Below are positions 9,014 through 16,564 of a stretch of 64,000 bases of DNA, piece by piece. The translations under genes and the position numbers were made by a program. Numbering within the stretch: position 1 is the first letter of the stretch; each line of letters opens with the position of its first letter. The notes under the pieces are model-generated. The model was not told where the DNA came from. It did no database searches and was given only the letters and a program-made list of their open reading frames with translations. Origin of the DNA: JAAZMI01 sp050948785 (GTDB lineage: Bacteria; Bacillota; Dethiobacteria; DTU022; UBA8154); assembly GCA_050948785.1 (NCBI GenBank), contig JBMNEM010000006.1, positions 124,001 through 188,000 of the forward strand. The letters run 5' to 3'.

Positions 9014-9859
9014 TCAAGACAAAGCTCCTTTACCTCGCCAATATTCCAAAGTTTCGGCACCTTCGTAAATAAGATCAATCAGGTGGACACAGTTATTACC
9101 ACTCTGCAGTAAGTGAGCCAGATTCTTTTTGGACATACCTTGCAGGTTTTTACCCTCAATAATCTTCACTAACTCTGCCGCTTCCCCGCAAACAGGATCG
9201 GGCACCCGCAAAAAGTGCCCCGTAGCCTTTTTAACCGACAGGGTGTCCTTTTCTATAATCAAGTTCACACTCACTTCATGAAAAGAATCGCACAGCTGAC
9301 CGATCAATAGATAAAATTGATCAGGACCATGATCGTCCTCGAACAAAACCAGGTTTCGCAGACGGTTAAAAAGGATCCCTTGGCGTTTACTATAACCGAG
9401 ATACTCGTACCAACCTTTGGTTACTCTTTCCAGGTTACTATAAAAACGACAGGATCCAACATAAAATTCGTTCCAGTAATCCTCATACGCTTGCGGTGAA
9501 GAGTAGCCCCTCTCTTGTAAAAGGAAAGTTTCTGCTTGAGAGATCCCGCGCACAGCTTCAGCAAAAAGCTCTCGCGCAAAAGGCTCCTGCAATGGAGCCA
9601 GAGCTTGGCGTAAAGTGCCGCCACAGCCGAAGTAAGCCTCCATCCCCTCCAGCTGGGTAAGGTTCAATGTTTTATGGCCCTTTTCTTCCGGGGTGCGGTA
9701 TTTTTCCCAAGTCGCGCTCTTAACAATAAAAGTTTGGGGGTCAACAACCAGGCAGGCGTAAACCTCCCGGTCCGTACCACAATAGGTAACTTCGGAAATC
9801 AGATCTTGTCCCACCAAACGTACGGCCGCATGCCAATTGCGTTGTAAAAGAAACTGCAA
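9014..9859 (-). CDS. DUF2889-like protein
   Basis: About 281 residues, soluble, no signal peptide. The C-terminal third resembles DUF2889: a Cys after a PDPVC segment, a central helix, then GNNCVHLIDLIYEGAETL, like the GC-HL motif of that family. The N-terminal part reads LLQRNWHAAVRLVGQDLI and VTYCGTDREVYACLVV. Function is unknown. The start is TTG 9859, because a full AGGAGGT lies exactly 6 bases upstream; an in-frame GTG at 9880 precedes that site. It sits between zapA and pheT, about 120-180 bp from each, and is probably its own unit. Family call is by motif recall only. Confidence 0.55.
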   Translation of the reverse strand: MQFLLQRNWHAAVRLVGQDLISEVTYCGTDREVYACLVVDPQTFIVKSATWEKYRTPEEKGHKTLNLTQLEGMEAYFGCGGTLRQALAPLQEPFARELFAEAVRGISQAETFLLQERGYSSPQAYEDYWNEFYVGSCRFYSNLERVTKGWYEYLGYSKRQGILFNRLRNLVLFEDDHGPDQFYLLIGQLCDSFHEVSVNLIIEKDTLSVKKATGHFLRVPDPVCGEAAELVKIIEGKNLQGMSKKNLAHLLQSGNNCVHLIDLIYEGAETLEYWRGKGALS

Positions 9860-9977
9860 AAAAATACCTCCTCGAAACACAACTTCCTTGCTTTTACACT
9901 TTACTTAAATGTAACTACTCCGGTCAGAAGGTTACACTTAAATTTTTATTCGCTGGTGCCTACTCCAAATCCTGCTT

Positions 9978-12431
9978 TTACATCTTTCTTAAACGGGCCT
10001 TGTATTTTTCATAAAAAATCTTCTCGATGTCTGCCAGTATCACCTCAACCTCTTCATCCTGGAGAGTTCTTTCCCCATGCCGAAAGGTTAAAGCAAAGGC
10101 CAGGCTCCGGTGTCCCGGGGGAAGTTGAGCCCCTTTGTAAACATCAAAAAGAGCCACATCCTCCAATAGTTTGCCACCACATTCCTTGATGCCCTGCAGT
10201 AAATCCCCGGCTTTAATTTCTTCAGGAACAATAAAGGCCACATCCCGAAAAACTGCCGGAAAACGAGGCAACGGTTTAAAGGAAGGTGTTAAAGAAGCCG
10301 TACTGATGAAGTTTTCAAGGTCAAATTCCGCCACATAAACATCCTGCTTGAAATCAAACTTTTCCTGGACAGCGGGGTGCAGAGCACCTGAAAAGCCCGC
10401 AACTTCACCCTTGATCAACAGCGTTACCCCCCTGGTCGGATGCAAGACCGGCAGCTGCTCCGCTCTCCAGCAATAGTCTTTAATACCCAGGGTTTCCAGT
10501 AAGGTTTCCAGAAGGCCTTTTAAATAGTAGTAATCGATAGGCCGTGGCGAATCCTGCCAATCACCCACAGGCATTTTACCACTCAAAACCAGCCCAAGCC
10601 TCATCTTTTCACGGGGAAGCTGTTGATTCTCCCGGGCAGGAATAAAAATTTTACCCAACTCAAATAACAACTGATTATCCATTTGCCGGTTAAAATTATA
10701 CTGCATAACCTGCAGGGCATTGGGCAGCAGGGTCGTGCGTAAAACTCCCTGTTCCTCAGAAAGGGGGTTCTGCAGCTGAACAGCAAGGCGTCGCTTATCC
10801 TCCGGCGGAAGTTCCAGATCATCATATAAGCGGGGGTTCATAAATGAAAAGGTAATGATTTCCTGAAGCCCGCACCCGACCAAGGTCTCCCGGATCCTGT
10901 GCACAATTCTTTTTTCCCGGGAGAGCCGTCCCAAAGTCAACTCCCCGCGGGGTAAAGCAACCGGTATATGCTCAAAACCTTTCATCCTGGCAATTTCTTC
11001 AACCAGGTCAATCTCCAAAGCCAGATCCCGGCGGAAAGAGGGAACATCTACGGTATAAACCGCCCCTGACGGGTGACCCTGATCCGAACGTCCTGCCTCT
11101 TGCAGGCGGGTCTCTACTTTCAAATCCAATTTGCCAAGGATCTCCTCGATTTCTTCTGCAGGCACGTTATAACCCAGCACCTCATTTACCTTTTGGGTTC
11201 TTAAAGTAATGCGCGGTGCCTGATAAGGCCTGGGATGCTCATCGATGATCCCGCGACAAATCTCGCCTCCGGCTATTTCCCGGATAAGATGTACCGCCCT
11301 GTTCTGCACCATGATCGCGCCCTCGGAATCGACACCTTTTTCATAACGCTGTGACGCCTCCGATGGTAAATTCAACCGCCGGGCCATTCGGCGTATATTC
11401 ACAGGATTAAAGCTCGCCACCTCTAAAAGCAAGCGTGTAGTTGTGGCTGTAATCTCAGTATTTTCACCGCCCATGACCCCGGCCAGCCCTACCGGCACCC
11501 GATCATCGGCAATAACCAGCACTTCCGGATCCAGCTTTCTCTCCATACCGTCAAGGGTCACAATTGTTTCCCCGGCACGGGCGCAACGTACGATAATCCG
11601 CCCTTTTTCCAGTTTGTCATAGTCAAAAGCATGCATGGGAAAACCCGTTTCCCACATCACATAGTTGGTTACATCCACCAGGTTATCAATGGCGCGGATC
11701 CCCACGGATAGAAGTTTCAGCTGCATATTTAAAGGCGCGGGAGCAATCTTGAACCCCTCCATGATTCTGGCTGTATAGCGGGAACAAAGCTCCGGCTCGT
11801 AAATTTCTACACTGGTGAGTTCCCGGATATCCCTGCCTTTTTCCTCCACTTCGGCCGGAGGAAATTTGATCCCCCCCCCGGTTTGCGCGGCAACTTCCCG
11901 CGCCACTCCCAGCAGTCCCAGGCAATCAGCTCTGTTCGGTGTCAGATCCAGTTCCAAAACAGGCTCGTTAACAAAAAGGAAATCAATCAGCCTGTCTCCG
12001 GGAGAGCACTTTTCGGTAATAAGCAGAATACCTTCCTCTTCCTGGATCAAATCCAGGCCCAGTTCGCCGGCTGAACAAAGCATCCCCCCGGACGGGACTC
12101 CCTTGATTTCAGCCGCCCGGATCTCACGTCCATCCGGTAAAACAGCCCCGGGAAGAGCGAGGGCAACCATATCTCCTTTTTTCATATTCCAGGCACCACA
12201 AACAACCGTTAAAAGATCTTTGCCGGCATTCACTTTTACGACTTGCAGATTTTCAGCTTCCGGGTGTCCTGCCAGCTCCTCGACTCTGCCGGCAACCAAA
12301 TTTTCATTTAAGGGTGCAAAAAGCTGAATAGCACCTACTTCTATTCCGGCCATGGTCAGGCAGTGAGCCAGTTCTGCAGGTGAATAAGGAATTTCCACGT
12401 ACTCACGCAGCCAATTATAGGGGACTTTCAC
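9978..12431 (-). CDS. pheT: Phenylalanyl-tRNA synthetase beta subunit
   Basis: 817 residues, normal for bacterial PheT, forming the alpha2-beta2 enzyme with PheS. Domains in order: N-terminal KVPYNWLREYVEIP, the EMAP/tRNA-binding OB fold (about 45-150, HPEAENLQVVKVNAG), the B3/B4 editing region (ELDLTPNRADCLGLLGVARE), the B5 domain (ITLRTQKVNEVLGY), the inactive synthetase-like core, and the C-terminal anticodon-binding FDX-ACB domain (FKPLPRFPAVFRDVAFIV). The start is GTG 12431 after GAGGAGGTT at slightly long spacing. It follows pheS by about 108 bp and should be under the same T-box. Confidence 0.97.
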   Translation of the reverse strand: MKVPYNWLREYVEIPYSPAELAHCLTMAGIEVGAIQLFAPLNENLVAGRVEELAGHPEAENLQVVKVNAGKDLLTVVCGAWNMKKGDMVALALPGAVLPDGREIRAAEIKGVPSGGMLCSAGELGLDLIQEEEGILLITEKCSPGDRLIDFLFVNEPVLELDLTPNRADCLGLLGVAREVAAQTGGGIKFPPAEVEEKGRDIRELTSVEIYEPELCSRYTARIMEGFKIAPAPLNMQLKLLSVGIRAIDNLVDVTNYVMWETGFPMHAFDYDKLEKGRIIVRCARAGETIVTLDGMERKLDPEVLVIADDRVPVGLAGVMGGENTEITATTTRLLLEVASFNPVNIRRMARRLNLPSEASQRYEKGVDSEGAIMVQNRAVHLIREIAGGEICRGIIDEHPRPYQAPRITLRTQKVNEVLGYNVPAEEIEEILGKLDLKVETRLQEAGRSDQGHPSGAVYTVDVPSFRRDLALEIDLVEEIARMKGFEHIPVALPRGELTLGRLSREKRIVHRIRETLVGCGLQEIITFSFMNPRLYDDLELPPEDKRRLAVQLQNPLSEEQGVLRTTLLPNALQVMQYNFNRQMDNQLLFELGKIFIPARENQQLPREKMRLGLVLSGKMPVGDWQDSPRPIDYYYLKGLLETLLETLGIKDYCWRAEQLPVLHPTRGVTLLIKGEVAGFSGALHPAVQEKFDFKQDVYVAEFDLENFISTASLTPSFKPLPRFPAVFRDVAFIVPEEIKAGDLLQGIKECGGKLLEDVALFDVYKGAQLPPGHRSLAFALTFRHGERTLQDEEVEVILADIEKIFYEKYKARLRKM

Positions 12432-12539
12432 CGTTATAACAACCTCCTCATGTTCAGGATAGATAGCTCAGTTCTGGCAATAATTCTCAATTAATTTTTT
12501 GGCGCCGCCATACGGCCTGGCTCAACCCTGCAATGTTGG

Positions 12540-13577
12540 TTAATATGCAGAAAGCTGGCGCAGCATGCGCAGATCATTGGTAAAAAAGAGCCTGATATCT
12601 TCAATACCATATTTAAGCATAGCAATGCGTTCCACACCCATACCAAAAGCGTAACCGGTAACCTCCTCCGGATCATAACCCGACACCTCCAAAACCCGGG
12701 GATGAACCATGCCCGAGCCGAGGATCTCCAGCCAACCTGTTCCTCCGCAAATGCGGCATCCCTGGCCTTCACAGGCAATACAGGAAATATCCACTTCCGC
12801 GCTGGGTTCCGTAAAGGGGAAAAAACTGGGCCGCAGGCGTATCTCCCTCTCCTGACCAAACATCTCCCTGAGAAAAAGCATCAAGGTGCCTTTCAGGCTG
12901 GCCAGGGAGATGCCTTTATCCACTACCAACCCCTCCACTTGGTGAAACATCGGCGAGTGAGTAAGATCATCATCACGCCGGTAAACCTTACCCGGAGCAA
13001 TAATACGTACAGGCAGCTTCGGTGCCTGAACCTCCATCGTCCGGATCTGTACAGGAGAGGTATGCGTACGTAAAAGCACCTCCGGATTGAGGTAAAAAGA
13101 ATCCTGCATATCTCTGGCCGGGTGATCCTTGGGCATATTTAAAGCTTCAAAGTTGTAGTAATCCAACTCAACATCGGGCCCTTCGGCAATGATAAAACCC
13201 ATGGAAGTAAAGATCTCTTCAATCTCCTCCATAATTACATTTAAAGGATGTTTGCGGCCGAGATGAAAAGGTTTGCCGGGAAGAGTAAGATCGATACGCT
13301 CTTTTTCCCAGCGCGTCGCTGCGAGTTGCTTTTTAAGTTCTTTTTTTCTCTGTTCCAGGGTCGCCTCCACGGTCTTTTTCAGCTTATTGAGTTGTTTGCC
13401 AAACCCCGGTCTTTGTTCAACGGGAAGCTGGTTAATGCTGCGCATCAGGGTCGTTATCCGACCTTTCTTCCCCAGGTACTGCACACGTACCTTCTCCAGG
13501 CCGTTTAAATCCCCGGCCTTTTCTACCTCTTCCTGGAATTTTACCTGTAAACTTTTCAAGCTTTCCAGCATGCTCAA
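12540..13577 (-). CDS. pheS: Phenylalanyl-tRNA synthetase alpha subunit
   Basis: Catalytic subunit of the Phe-tRNA ligase. An N-terminal coiled coil (about residues 1-85) binds tRNA; the class II core follows with HPLNVIMEEIEEIF, MQDSFYL, HTSPVQIRTM, FFPFTEPSAEVDI and the C-terminal GMGVERIAMLKYGI. It has the Cys-containing insertion CxGxGCxxCGGTGW common in Firmicutes PheS. The TTG at 13577 lies 6 bases after AGGAGGT, so I prefer it over ATG 13571 (12 bases). Transcription is controlled by the T-box leader directly upstream. Confidence 0.97.
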   Translation of the reverse strand: MSMLESLKSLQVKFQEEVEKAGDLNGLEKVRVQYLGKKGRITTLMRSINQLPVEQRPGFGKQLNKLKKTVEATLEQRKKELKKQLAATRWEKERIDLTLPGKPFHLGRKHPLNVIMEEIEEIFTSMGFIIAEGPDVELDYYNFEALNMPKDHPARDMQDSFYLNPEVLLRTHTSPVQIRTMEVQAPKLPVRIIAPGKVYRRDDDLTHSPMFHQVEGLVVDKGISLASLKGTLMLFLREMFGQEREIRLRPSFFPFTEPSAEVDISCIACEGQGCRICGGTGWLEILGSGMVHPRVLEVSGYDPEEVTGYAFGMGVERIAMLKYGIEDIRLFFTNDLRMLRQLSAY

Positions 13578-13613
13578 AAATTAACCTCCTCGACCTAAAA
13601 TTCTGCCCTAAAG

Positions 13614-13872
13614 TTAAAAAACTTTCGCCCTTCAACGGGACGAAAGTTTCTTCCGCGGTACCACCCCATATTAACCCTCTGTTTTCTTTACAGTAAAGTT
13701 CGCTTGAAAGCTTTAACGGTGAAATCCGGGCATGGCCTACTTCGACAAAGGCAAAAAACTTTGCTTTCAGCCAGCAACTCCGGAGCGAACTTCGGCCAGG
13801 CCTCCTCAGAAGGCTTTCAACCAAGGCCTCCCTCTCTGCAGATTCAGCTTCTGGCCTACTTTTCTCCCTCAT
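13614..13872 (-). promoter_or_regulatory. T-box leader, tRNA-Phe responsive
   Basis: On the minus strand the T-box core GGGTGGTACCGCGG is at 13653-13666. Just downstream is a strong intrinsic terminator (stem 13619-13630 with 13639-13650, then TTTTTT). Stem I shows AGAGAGGGAGGCC and the distal GGTTGAAAGCC loop. The specifier loop reads GAAGTTCGCTCCGGAG, placing TTC (13789-13787) in the specifier position, which encodes phenylalanine and agrees with pheS downstream. In this RNA family uncharged tRNA-Phe stabilises the antiterminator and allows read-through. Confidence 0.92.
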
Positions 13873-13884
13873 AGCTTTATCTGA

Positions 13885-13980
13885 TTAAACTTTAAAAGAA
13901 ATAAATTGTTTATAAAGCAGGTAAGCAGCAACTGACCCCGTGTTTTCGAATAACTTCCAAAAAAAATCAGCAGTAAACAT
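13885..13980 (-). CDS. yqzL: YqzL-like small protein
   Basis: A 31-residue reading frame starting MFTADFFWKLFENTGS and continuing VAAYLLYKQF. The pattern W-K-x-F-x-x-T-G-S then A-Y-L-L-Y-K is that of the YqzL family, small Firmicutes proteins of unknown function usually 45-50 residues long; in B. subtilis yqzL lies near recO. AAAGGGGT stands about 8 bases before the ATG. It lies between the promoter at 14034-14062 and the T-box, so it is probably translated from the same transcript whether or not the T-box terminates. Confidence 0.65.
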   Translation of the reverse strand: MFTADFFWKLFENTGSVAAYLLYKQFISFKV

Positions 13981-14033
13981 CGCAGGACCCCTTTCATCAA
14001 TTTTTCAGGGACCGCAATAAGTATGGCAAGTGA

Positions 14034-14062
14034 ATTATAGCACAATCACAATTAAAAAACAA
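14034..14062 (-). promoter_or_regulatory. Promoter for yqzL - T-box - pheST
   Basis: Minus strand: -35 TTGTTT (14062-14057), 17-bp spacer, -10 TATAAT (14039-14034). Predicted transcription start is near 14027, upstream of yqzL and about 155 nt upstream of the first T-box helix. Confidence 0.75.
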
Positions 14063-14125
14063 TGGGTGGACTACTCCAGTGTGATTAATCTGTGTTAATG
14101 TCACCTTGTTAATTATCGTAATAAA

Positions 14126-14195
14126 ATGTCACTTATGAAAGGCAAGGTACTAATATCACAGAAACAGATTAATCGGTATGTTGTGATTCAGAAGA
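14126..14195 (+). pseudogene. Possible N-terminal scrap of a transposase
   Basis: Reads MKGKVLISQKQINRYVVIQK and then runs into a perfect palindrome at 14199. The opening resembles the first residues of ISNCY/IS481-type transposases, whose helix-turn-helix would follow. Nothing downstream continues the protein. The remaining sequence to 14549 shows no intact gene; one reverse frame (around 14240-14310) looks protein-like but has no start or match I recognise. Confidence 0.35.
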
Positions 14196-14198
14196 GCT

Positions 14199-14231
14199 TA
14201 CCAGCCACGGGGACAGTCCCCGTGGCTGGTA
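14199..14231. repeat. Perfect palindrome, 16-bp arms
   Basis: Arms 14199-14214 and 14216-14231 are exact reverse complements around a single central base; the core is GGGGACAGTCCCC. No U-tract follows, so it is not a standard terminator. It resembles the interspersed palindromes of clostridial genomes and differs in sequence from the two related palindromes at 16549/18221 and 20301. Confidence 0.8.
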
Positions 14232-14549
14232 TGGGAGCCGATTACATGATCTCTTCGAGGGAAAAAAGCGGTTCATGGACCAGTGACTGCAGGAGCTCTT
14301 TGGCCGCTTTTTCCTGTAAGAATGGTTCGCATTGGCAAAAGGAATTGCAAAGCCATGGTTTATATAACAAAGATATCTCTTGACTTTAACGCAACGTAAA
14401 GGCTTATAATAAAATTGAACCTCTTAAACCCGAAAGAATCAATTCATCTGATTATCAAATATATAGTGATTTGCCCCTGATTGGTACAGTGTTTGCGGAT
14501 GCAATGAAATTTTATACAGGTATGTAGGTGTGTTAGGAGAGAAACTGCC

Positions 14550-14834
14550 TTGCCAAAAAGCAACAATAAGTTGAAAAATAAAAAAAAGCCTCCCCATATC
14601 AAAGAGATCCTGCAAATCCTTGAACAGGAATATCCGCTGGCAACCACGGCTTTACATTATAGCACTCCTTTTGAACTGCTCCTGGCCGTAATTCTTTCTG
14701 CTCAGACTACGGATAAGCAAGTCAACAAGATTACACAAAAGCTCTTCCAAAAAATAAAGGGACCCCGCGATATCCTGAATATGGGAATTTCATGTCTGCA
14801 AAAGATGATCAAAGGGTGCGGATTGATTGACTAA
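14550..14834 (+). pseudogene. nth: Truncated endonuclease III (nth) fragment
   Basis: 94 residues matching only the N-terminal part of endonuclease III: LEQEYPLATTALHYSTPFEL, then LLAVILSAQTTDKQVNKIT and QKMIKGCGLID, where the frame stops. The family normally continues with the helix-hairpin-helix, catalytic Lys/Asp and the 4Fe-4S cluster, to about 210 residues. All catalytic residues are therefore missing. The start TTG at 14550 has AGGAGA upstream. It is immediately followed by the toxin-antitoxin genes, whose arrival may have cut it. A functional nth would be expected elsewhere. Confidence 0.8.
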
Positions 14835-14889
14835 ATAGCATGGAAAGGGTATAATATGGACAGAACCTTACTATAAGGAGTTGATATCA

Positions 14890-15180
14890 TTGCTGATTAA
14901 ACCATCCGCAAGTATCCGGCAAAATTACAACAAAATAGCAGCGTTGTGCAAATCCACCGGAAAGCCTGTATATCTTACAAAAAACGGCAAGGGTGATCTT
15001 GTGGTCATGGATATAGAGGCGTTTACCCGCCGTGAGAAAATGCTGAAGCTGCGGGAAGAACTGCTGGCTGTTGAAGAAGATCGGCTAGCCGGCCGCCGGG
15101 GATGCACGCCGGATGAACTGAACAGCTATTTAGACAGCATTATTGACGAGGTGGAGCATGGAAAAGATGCCTCAGTATAA
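14890..15180 (+). CDS. Antitoxin, Phd/YefM family
   Basis: About 96 residues. The N-terminal half (IRQNYNKIAALCKSTGKP, then VYLTKNGKGDLVVMDIEAF) is the Phd/YefM DNA-binding fold; the charged C-terminal half (KLREELLAVEEDRLAG) would wrap the toxin. It should both neutralise the toxin and repress its own promoter. TTG 14890 is preferred since AAGGAG lies 9 bases upstream; another TTG at 14881 abuts that site. It overlaps the toxin gene by 23 bp, which is typical of these pairs. Confidence 0.8.
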   Translation: MLIKPSASIRQNYNKIAALCKSTGKPVYLTKNGKGDLVVMDIEAFTRREKMLKLREELLAVEEDRLAGRRGCTPDELNSYLDSIIDEVEHGKDASV

Positions 15181-15475
15181 GGTTATTGTGTCTGACCGCT
15201 CTCGCCAGATGCTGGCGGGCCATGTCCGGTTTATGGCGCAAAAAAGCCCCTCCGCCGCCCGTAGAATAAAAAACGAATTGATAAGTGCCATTCGCTCCCT
15301 TCACCAAATGCCGGAGCGTTTTCCATTTCTGGATGCTGAATTCATTCCGCCGAATAAATATCACAAAATGTTCGTACAAAAATGTTATCTGGTTTTATAT
15401 CAGATCAAAGAGCAGACGGTATACGTTGACTATATTGTAGATTGCAGGCAGGACTACAGGTGGCTTATACGGTAA
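15158..15475 (+). CDS. Toxin, RelE/ParE superfamily
   Basis: 105 residues starting MEKMPQYKVIVSDRSRQML. It has the RelE/ParE layout: a first strand, two helices (HVRFMAQKSPSAARRIKNEL and ISAIRSLHQMPERFPFL), then strands ending KMFVQKCYLVLYQI and VYVDYIVDCRQDYRWLI. The family either cuts mRNA at the ribosome or poisons gyrase; the sequence alone does not decide. GAGGTGG precedes the ATG inside the antitoxin gene. Confidence 0.8.
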   Translation: MEKMPQYKVIVSDRSRQMLAGHVRFMAQKSPSAARRIKNELISAIRSLHQMPERFPFLDAEFIPPNKYHKMFVQKCYLVLYQIKEQTVYVDYIVDCRQDYRWLIR

Positions 15476-15602
15476 GGACTTTTTTAAACCTGTAGCCATT
15501 ATAAAATCATTTCAGGATACATCATGGGGAAAAATAGACAGTGCCTCGAACGTGACGAATATTTCCAAAGCTACCCACCAAACATTACACTATTTTCATA
15601 TA

Positions 15603-16484
15603 TTAAAACACGTCCAGCTTTAATGCTTTGGCTCCATTTTCGGAACACATTTTTTCCAGCTCTTCTCCATTTAAGCCAATCTTTTGCAAGTGCTTCATTT
15701 CGTGGAATAACCCCTGGCCATGTGCAACGGCATAAGCCCCGGCGTCACTGCCTAACGCTATCTTTGCACCCATTTCAACAGCTTTCCTTACATTTTCCAG
15801 TTGTCCCTCAAATACCTTGCTGATTACTTCTCTTTCCTTTTCGTAAAATTTTTTGTCAGGGTAATGAAGAATATTTCCCAAGGGAGCAAGGGTTGGAACC
15901 CACACAATTCCTTTTTCGGCCATAGAGTAAACTTGCGCTTCGGAAATGAGGTAGCCGTGCTCTATTGTGTGCACGCCTGCTGCTATGGCCTTTTCCACTC
16001 CCTCCCGGCCATTGGCATGCACCATCACGGGTAGATCATGTTCCCTGGCGGCGTCCACCATATATTGCAATTCATGCCTTTTAAAGGCAGTTTCTCCGGT
16101 TTCGCCATACTTTTTAAAATCTACCAATCCCGTTAAGATAATTTTTAAATGATCGGGCTTGTGCTCTAAAAGAAATTTGAATTCTTTTTTAAAATCTTCC
16201 AGGCCAGTGATTGGTTTCCCCAAAAAAGAGCCGTAATGGCCCTTTTTATATAAGGCATAGATAGGGGATTTGTAGATCATACCTTCCTCACCGGCTATTT
16301 CCCTTGCCAATTTGGAAGCAAAGATGGCATCGCCTCCATCCCTCAAAATATAGATTCCCCGTTTTTTATACTCCTCTAAGATCATCTTGATCCATTTTAT
16401 TTTTTTCTCTCTGCTGGCACTTTCCCAGACCCGTTTATTAAATAAATGATTTAAGGCCAGATGCACATGCGCATCAATAAACAT
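15603..16484 (-). CDS. Metal-dependent amidohydrolase family protein
   Basis: 293 residues of the amidohydrolase TIM-barrel superfamily. The first metal site is FIDAHVHLA (His-x-His), a further His is in LPVMVHANGREG, another in VHTIEHGYL, and the catalytic Asp is in KIALGSDAGAY. Substrate is not evident; imidazolonepropionase/prolidase-like members share these motifs. The start is ATG 16484 with GGTGGTAGG upstream; an extension to 16601 would read into the palindrome and IS flank. It stands alone just outside the IS1182 element. Confidence 0.8.
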   Translation of the reverse strand: MFIDAHVHLALNHLFNKRVWESASREKKIKWIKMILEEYKKRGIYILRDGGDAIFASKLAREIAGEEGMIYKSPIYALYKKGHYGSFLGKPITGLEDFKKEFKFLLEHKPDHLKIILTGLVDFKKYGETGETAFKRHELQYMVDAAREHDLPVMVHANGREGVEKAIAAGVHTIEHGYLISEAQVYSMAEKGIVWVPTLAPLGNILHYPDKKFYEKEREVISKVFEGQLENVRKAVEMGAKIALGSDAGAYAVAHGQGLFHEMKHLQKIGLNGEELEKMCSENGAKALKLDVF

Positions 16485-16548
16485 GAACCTACCACCCCTT
16501 TTCGCTCCTATTTCTACCTCTGCGCCGAATGAGACACGGGGAAGCTTC

Positions 16549-16564
16549 CGGGACACGGGGACGC
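16549..16564. repeat. Left arm of the palindrome split by the IS1182 element
   Basis: The 16 bases end in ACGC, which is repeated directly after the IS (18221-18224). Joined to 18225-18269 they rebuild one palindrome with 27-bp arms and loop CTCTTTA. Confidence 0.85.

Noticed and set aside
13432..13872. 146-residue minus-strand frame over the T-box
   Set aside because: It covers the T-box leader, whose RNA motifs are unmistakable, and overlaps the pheS start.
14199..14231. Palindrome as a transcription terminator
   Set aside because: No run of T follows on either strand and no gene ends just before it.
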